In this document: one piece after another, positions 5,495 to 6,794 of the stretch
Layout of the letters: every line of letters begins with the position of its first letter
How positions within the stretch are numbered: position 1 is the stretch's first letter
Assembly (NCBI GenBank): GCA_016177345.1
Contig: JACOVM010000073.1
Coordinates: 1-6,794 of the forward strand
DNA length: 6,794 nt
DNA from: Candidatus Woesearchaeota archaeon
GTDB taxonomy: Archaea > Nanobdellota > Nanobdellia > Woesearchaeales > UBA12501
Direction: 5' to 3'
Program-made: the position numbers and the translations under genes
Notes under the pieces: generated by a model
The model's database searches: none
Told to the model about the DNA's origin: nothing
What the model saw: the letters and a program-made list of their open reading frames with translations, nothing else

Positions 5495-6484
5495 TTATGC
5501 TTGATGGGATATTTTGCTAAGGTACTGGATTGAAGGCGCTTCTTGCGGCAGCCTTTTGTCTGGGCGGCGAGCAGGGCTAAATCGAATAAGGCGTTTTGAT
5601 GGTCCTGGAATTGAACCCTTTACTAAAACATAATTATTTTTAACAAAGCCATATCGAATAAAGCCACCAGCAGGATTGATAAGAGAAGGATCATCTCCAA
5701 TTTTTAGGATATGCTTATTCCATTCTGTTCTTGTATGATAGCCCATTTGGCCTGCATGGGCTACTCGGTACATCATGTGCTGTTGGCCGCACCACGCGCC
5801 TAAGCTTCCTGGCCCACGCTTTGTTTTTTCTGCCTTGTGCGAGCGAATAGCAACACCAAAGCGTTTTACTGGGCCTTGAAAACCCTTTCCTTTGGTGACT
5901 GCATGAACGTCAACCTGTTGGCCTTCCTTCATCAGCTCTTTAACATGGAGCTCTTTTCCAAGCGCCTGTTTTGCATAAGAGAGCTGTTCATCTGGCTTTC
6001 CGGGAATAACAATTTCAAACAGTTCTGGCTTTTTCTTTCCTATGCTCGTGCGATGTGGCTGCGTATGAACAAGGAGCCTGACAGAAGAAATACCCTCAGA
6101 AGAAAGAGATGCTATTGCTGCGGAGGTGTCTTTTTTTGGGATTGGCAAGCGTCGAGAAACCTCCTTGTCAAATTTGGTAACAACGCTGCTCTTCACTCGG
6201 TCCCCATCTTGAGTGAGAGTATAACATCGAATGCCAACAACTTTCATGGGGGGGCATTCGACAATAGTTACTGGTAGTGAAATAACCTGCCCCTTGTTTC
6301 TCGAGGTTGCTTTATTATCAATAACAAGAACGTGAGTCATCCCTACTTTATATCCAGCAAATTCAATAGGTTTTACTTCTTTTTGGCCCTGGATTGGGGC
6401 TCTAACTCGAGGATACTCCCGTCTAGCCCGCTTTCGCGGCCAAAACTGCATACTCCCTCGCCGTGGTCGTAAGACGTCTCCCAT
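5495..6484 (-). CDS. rpl3: Large-subunit ribosomal protein uL3 (L3)
   Basis: uL3 is a primary 23S rRNA binder whose long internal extension reaches toward the peptidyl-transferase centre. The 329-residue product is about the usual archaeal length. Visible landmarks are the basic N-terminus (RPRRGSMQFWPRKRAR, residues 6-21), EFAGYKVGMTHVLVID (41-56), VTKGKGFQGPVKRFG (196-210), the central GPGSLGAW segment (224-231), AGQMGYHTRTEWNKHILKIG (244-263), which is typical of the archaeal/eukaryotic branch, and GSIPGPSKRLIR (290-301). The ATG start fits the conserved N-terminus; no clear Shine-Dalgarno precedes it, so the mRNA may be leaderless. It is the first gene of the operon in this window and ends in TAA, 18 bases before uL4. 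Identification is secure. Confidence 0.97.
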   Translation of the reverse strand: MGDVLRPRRGSMQFWPRKRARREYPRVRAPIQGQKEVKPIEFAGYKVGMTHVLVIDNKATSRNKGQVISLPVTIVECPPMKVVGIRCYTLTQDGDRVKSSVVTKFDKEVSRRLPIPKKDTSAAIASLSSEGISSVRLLVHTQPHRTSIGKKKPELFEIVIPGKPDEQLSYAKQALGKELHVKELMKEGQQVDVHAVTKGKGFQGPVKRFGVAIRSHKAEKTKRGPGSLGAWCGQQHMMYRVAHAGQMGYHTRTEWNKHILKIGDDPSLINPAGGFIRYGFVKNNYVLVKGSIPGPSKRLIRFSPARRPDKRLPQEAPSIQYLSKISHQA

Positions 6485-6506
6485 AGTGCTTTTTTGTGTT
6501 TTTCAG

Positions 6507-6516
6507 TATTTTTTAC
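6507..6516 (-). promoter_or_regulatory. Candidate TATA box for the operon
   Basis: The coding strand reads GTAAAAAATA about 22-32 bases before the uL3 ATG. Archaeal TATA boxes are centred near -26, so transcription would start at or next to the ATG. That fits the lack of a Shine-Dalgarno before uL3 (leaderless mRNA). The match is only moderate and no clear BRE is seen. Confidence 0.3.
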
Positions 6517-6633
6517 TAGATCAGCTTTCTCAATGGAGCCAATTGTAATTGTTAGTCATTGTGGAATCAAGAGAATAAGGCATTTGGAACCCCCTATTTC
6601 TCGTTCTCTAATGTTGGATAACAAACCTAATAG

Positions 6634-6655
6634 GCTTTTTTTAATGAAAAAAAGC
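6634..6655. terminator. Palindromic T-tract, possible two-way terminator
   Basis: GCTTTTTTT (6634-6642) and AAAAAAAGC (6647-6655) form a perfect 9-bp inverted repeat around AATG. Each strand carries a T7 tract, the core archaeal termination signal. It could end transcripts entering from either side and insulate the operon. Confidence 0.35.
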
Positions 6656-6704
6656 ACATTTAACAGGCCTTTTCACAAAGAAGTAGGATTCTACTCACCT
6701 TGTA

Positions 6705-6724
6705 CTGAAAAGACTGCTTTTCAG
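6705..6724. repeat. Perfect 8-bp hairpin
   Basis: CTGAAAAG (6705-6712) and CTTTTCAG (6717-6724) pair perfectly around a 4-base loop (ACTG on the plus strand). The function is unknown; it belongs to the cluster of inverted repeats upstream of uL3. Confidence 0.4.
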
Positions 6725-6743
6725 GCTTGGTAATCATATTCCC

Positions 6744-6775
6744 GCATTTAAACCTGCAATAAGGCGTTTAAATGC
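6744..6775. repeat. Perfect 10-bp inverted repeat with TTTAAA cores
   Basis: GCATTTAAAC (6744-6753) and GTTTAAATGC (6766-6775) are perfect inverted copies separated by 12 bases. Each contains the TATA-like TTTAAA. It could be a regulator operator, paired TATA elements, or an RNA hairpin. Confidence 0.5.
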
Positions 6776-6794
6776 TATTATTACTATTTTGCGA

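Larger units (their letters stand above)
6485..6794. other. Non-coding region upstream of the operon
   Basis: No recognisable gene, tRNA or other RNA is seen in these 310 bases. They contain four perfect inverted repeats at 6634-6655, 6682-6695, 6705-6724 and 6744-6775, an AT-rich palindrome CAATTGTAATTG at 6540-6551, and the candidate uL3 promoter. A short minus-strand frame open at the window edge ends in TGA after about 19 codons. It could be the tail of an upstream gene, but a frame that short can stay open by chance. Confidence 0.5.

Noticed and set aside
6530..6583. Minus-strand 17-codon upstream ORF (MPYSLDSTMTNNYNWLH) after a GGGGG run
   Set aside because: It is too short to distinguish from chance; GGGGG is not a proper Shine-Dalgarno, and a leaderless start would exclude it from the mRNA.
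6579..6602. tRNA-like T-arm (GGTTCCAAATGCC on the minus strand)
   Set aside because: No matching stem or other tRNA arms can be formed around it.
6494..6733. Plus-strand open frame of 79 codons upstream of uL3
   Set aside because: It starts at TTG (first ATG at 6533), has no recognisable domain, and runs through the hairpin cluster. The length is compatible with chance.

Overview
The window is part of an archaeal ribosomal-protein operon (the S10/spc-type cluster), read entirely on the minus strand. In transcription order, right to left, it encodes uL3, uL4 (split in two by an in-frame stop), uL23, uL2, uS19, uL22, uS3, uL29, the initiation factor aIF1 (SUI1), the RNase P protein Rnp1 (Pop4/Rpp29) and uS17. 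This order, with aIF1 and Rnp1 between uL29 and uS17, is diagnostic of Archaea. Sequence hallmarks agree: a CxDxxCPYHG start in uS17, a four-cysteine N-terminus in aIF1, and a GPGRKVG...RRTGR end in uL2. The short genes, moderate-to-low GC and low-complexity Lys/Glu/Gln-rich tails suggest an uncultivated archaeon, possibly of the DPANN group. That placement is inference only.

Layout: 6485-6794 is apparently non-coding. It carries several perfect inverted repeats, a probable two-way T-tract terminator and a possible TATA element placed for a leaderless uL3 transcript. From 6484 down to 25 the genes are packed with gaps of 3-90 bases. Two junctions (uS3/uL29 and uL29/aIF1) overlap as ATGA, which implies translational coupling. 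The widest gap inside the operon (2315-2404, between uL22 and uS3) holds a long imperfect hairpin just before the uS3 ribosome binding site. At the left edge, after uS17, a few codons may begin the next gene; uL14 is expected there but is not recognisable.

The products work together. uL3, uL4, uL23, uL2, uL22 and uL29 are large-subunit proteins, around the peptidyl-transferase centre and exit tunnel. uS19, uS3 and uS17 belong to the small subunit. aIF1 acts in start-codon selection, and Rnp1 is a subunit of the tRNA-maturing RNase P.

The standout observation is uL4. The N-terminal 115 residues and the C-terminal half are both intact, lie in the same reading frame and match the uL4 family end to end, but a single TAA beside an A9 tract separates them. 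TAA is the ordinary stop of most other genes here, so general reassignment of TAA is unlikely. The candidates are a sequence error, a truly split ribosomal protein, or site-specific readthrough. Secondary points are the uL22-uS3 hairpin, disordered C-terminal tails on four or five proteins, an altered uL2 catalytic-loop motif, and the repeat-rich upstream region.
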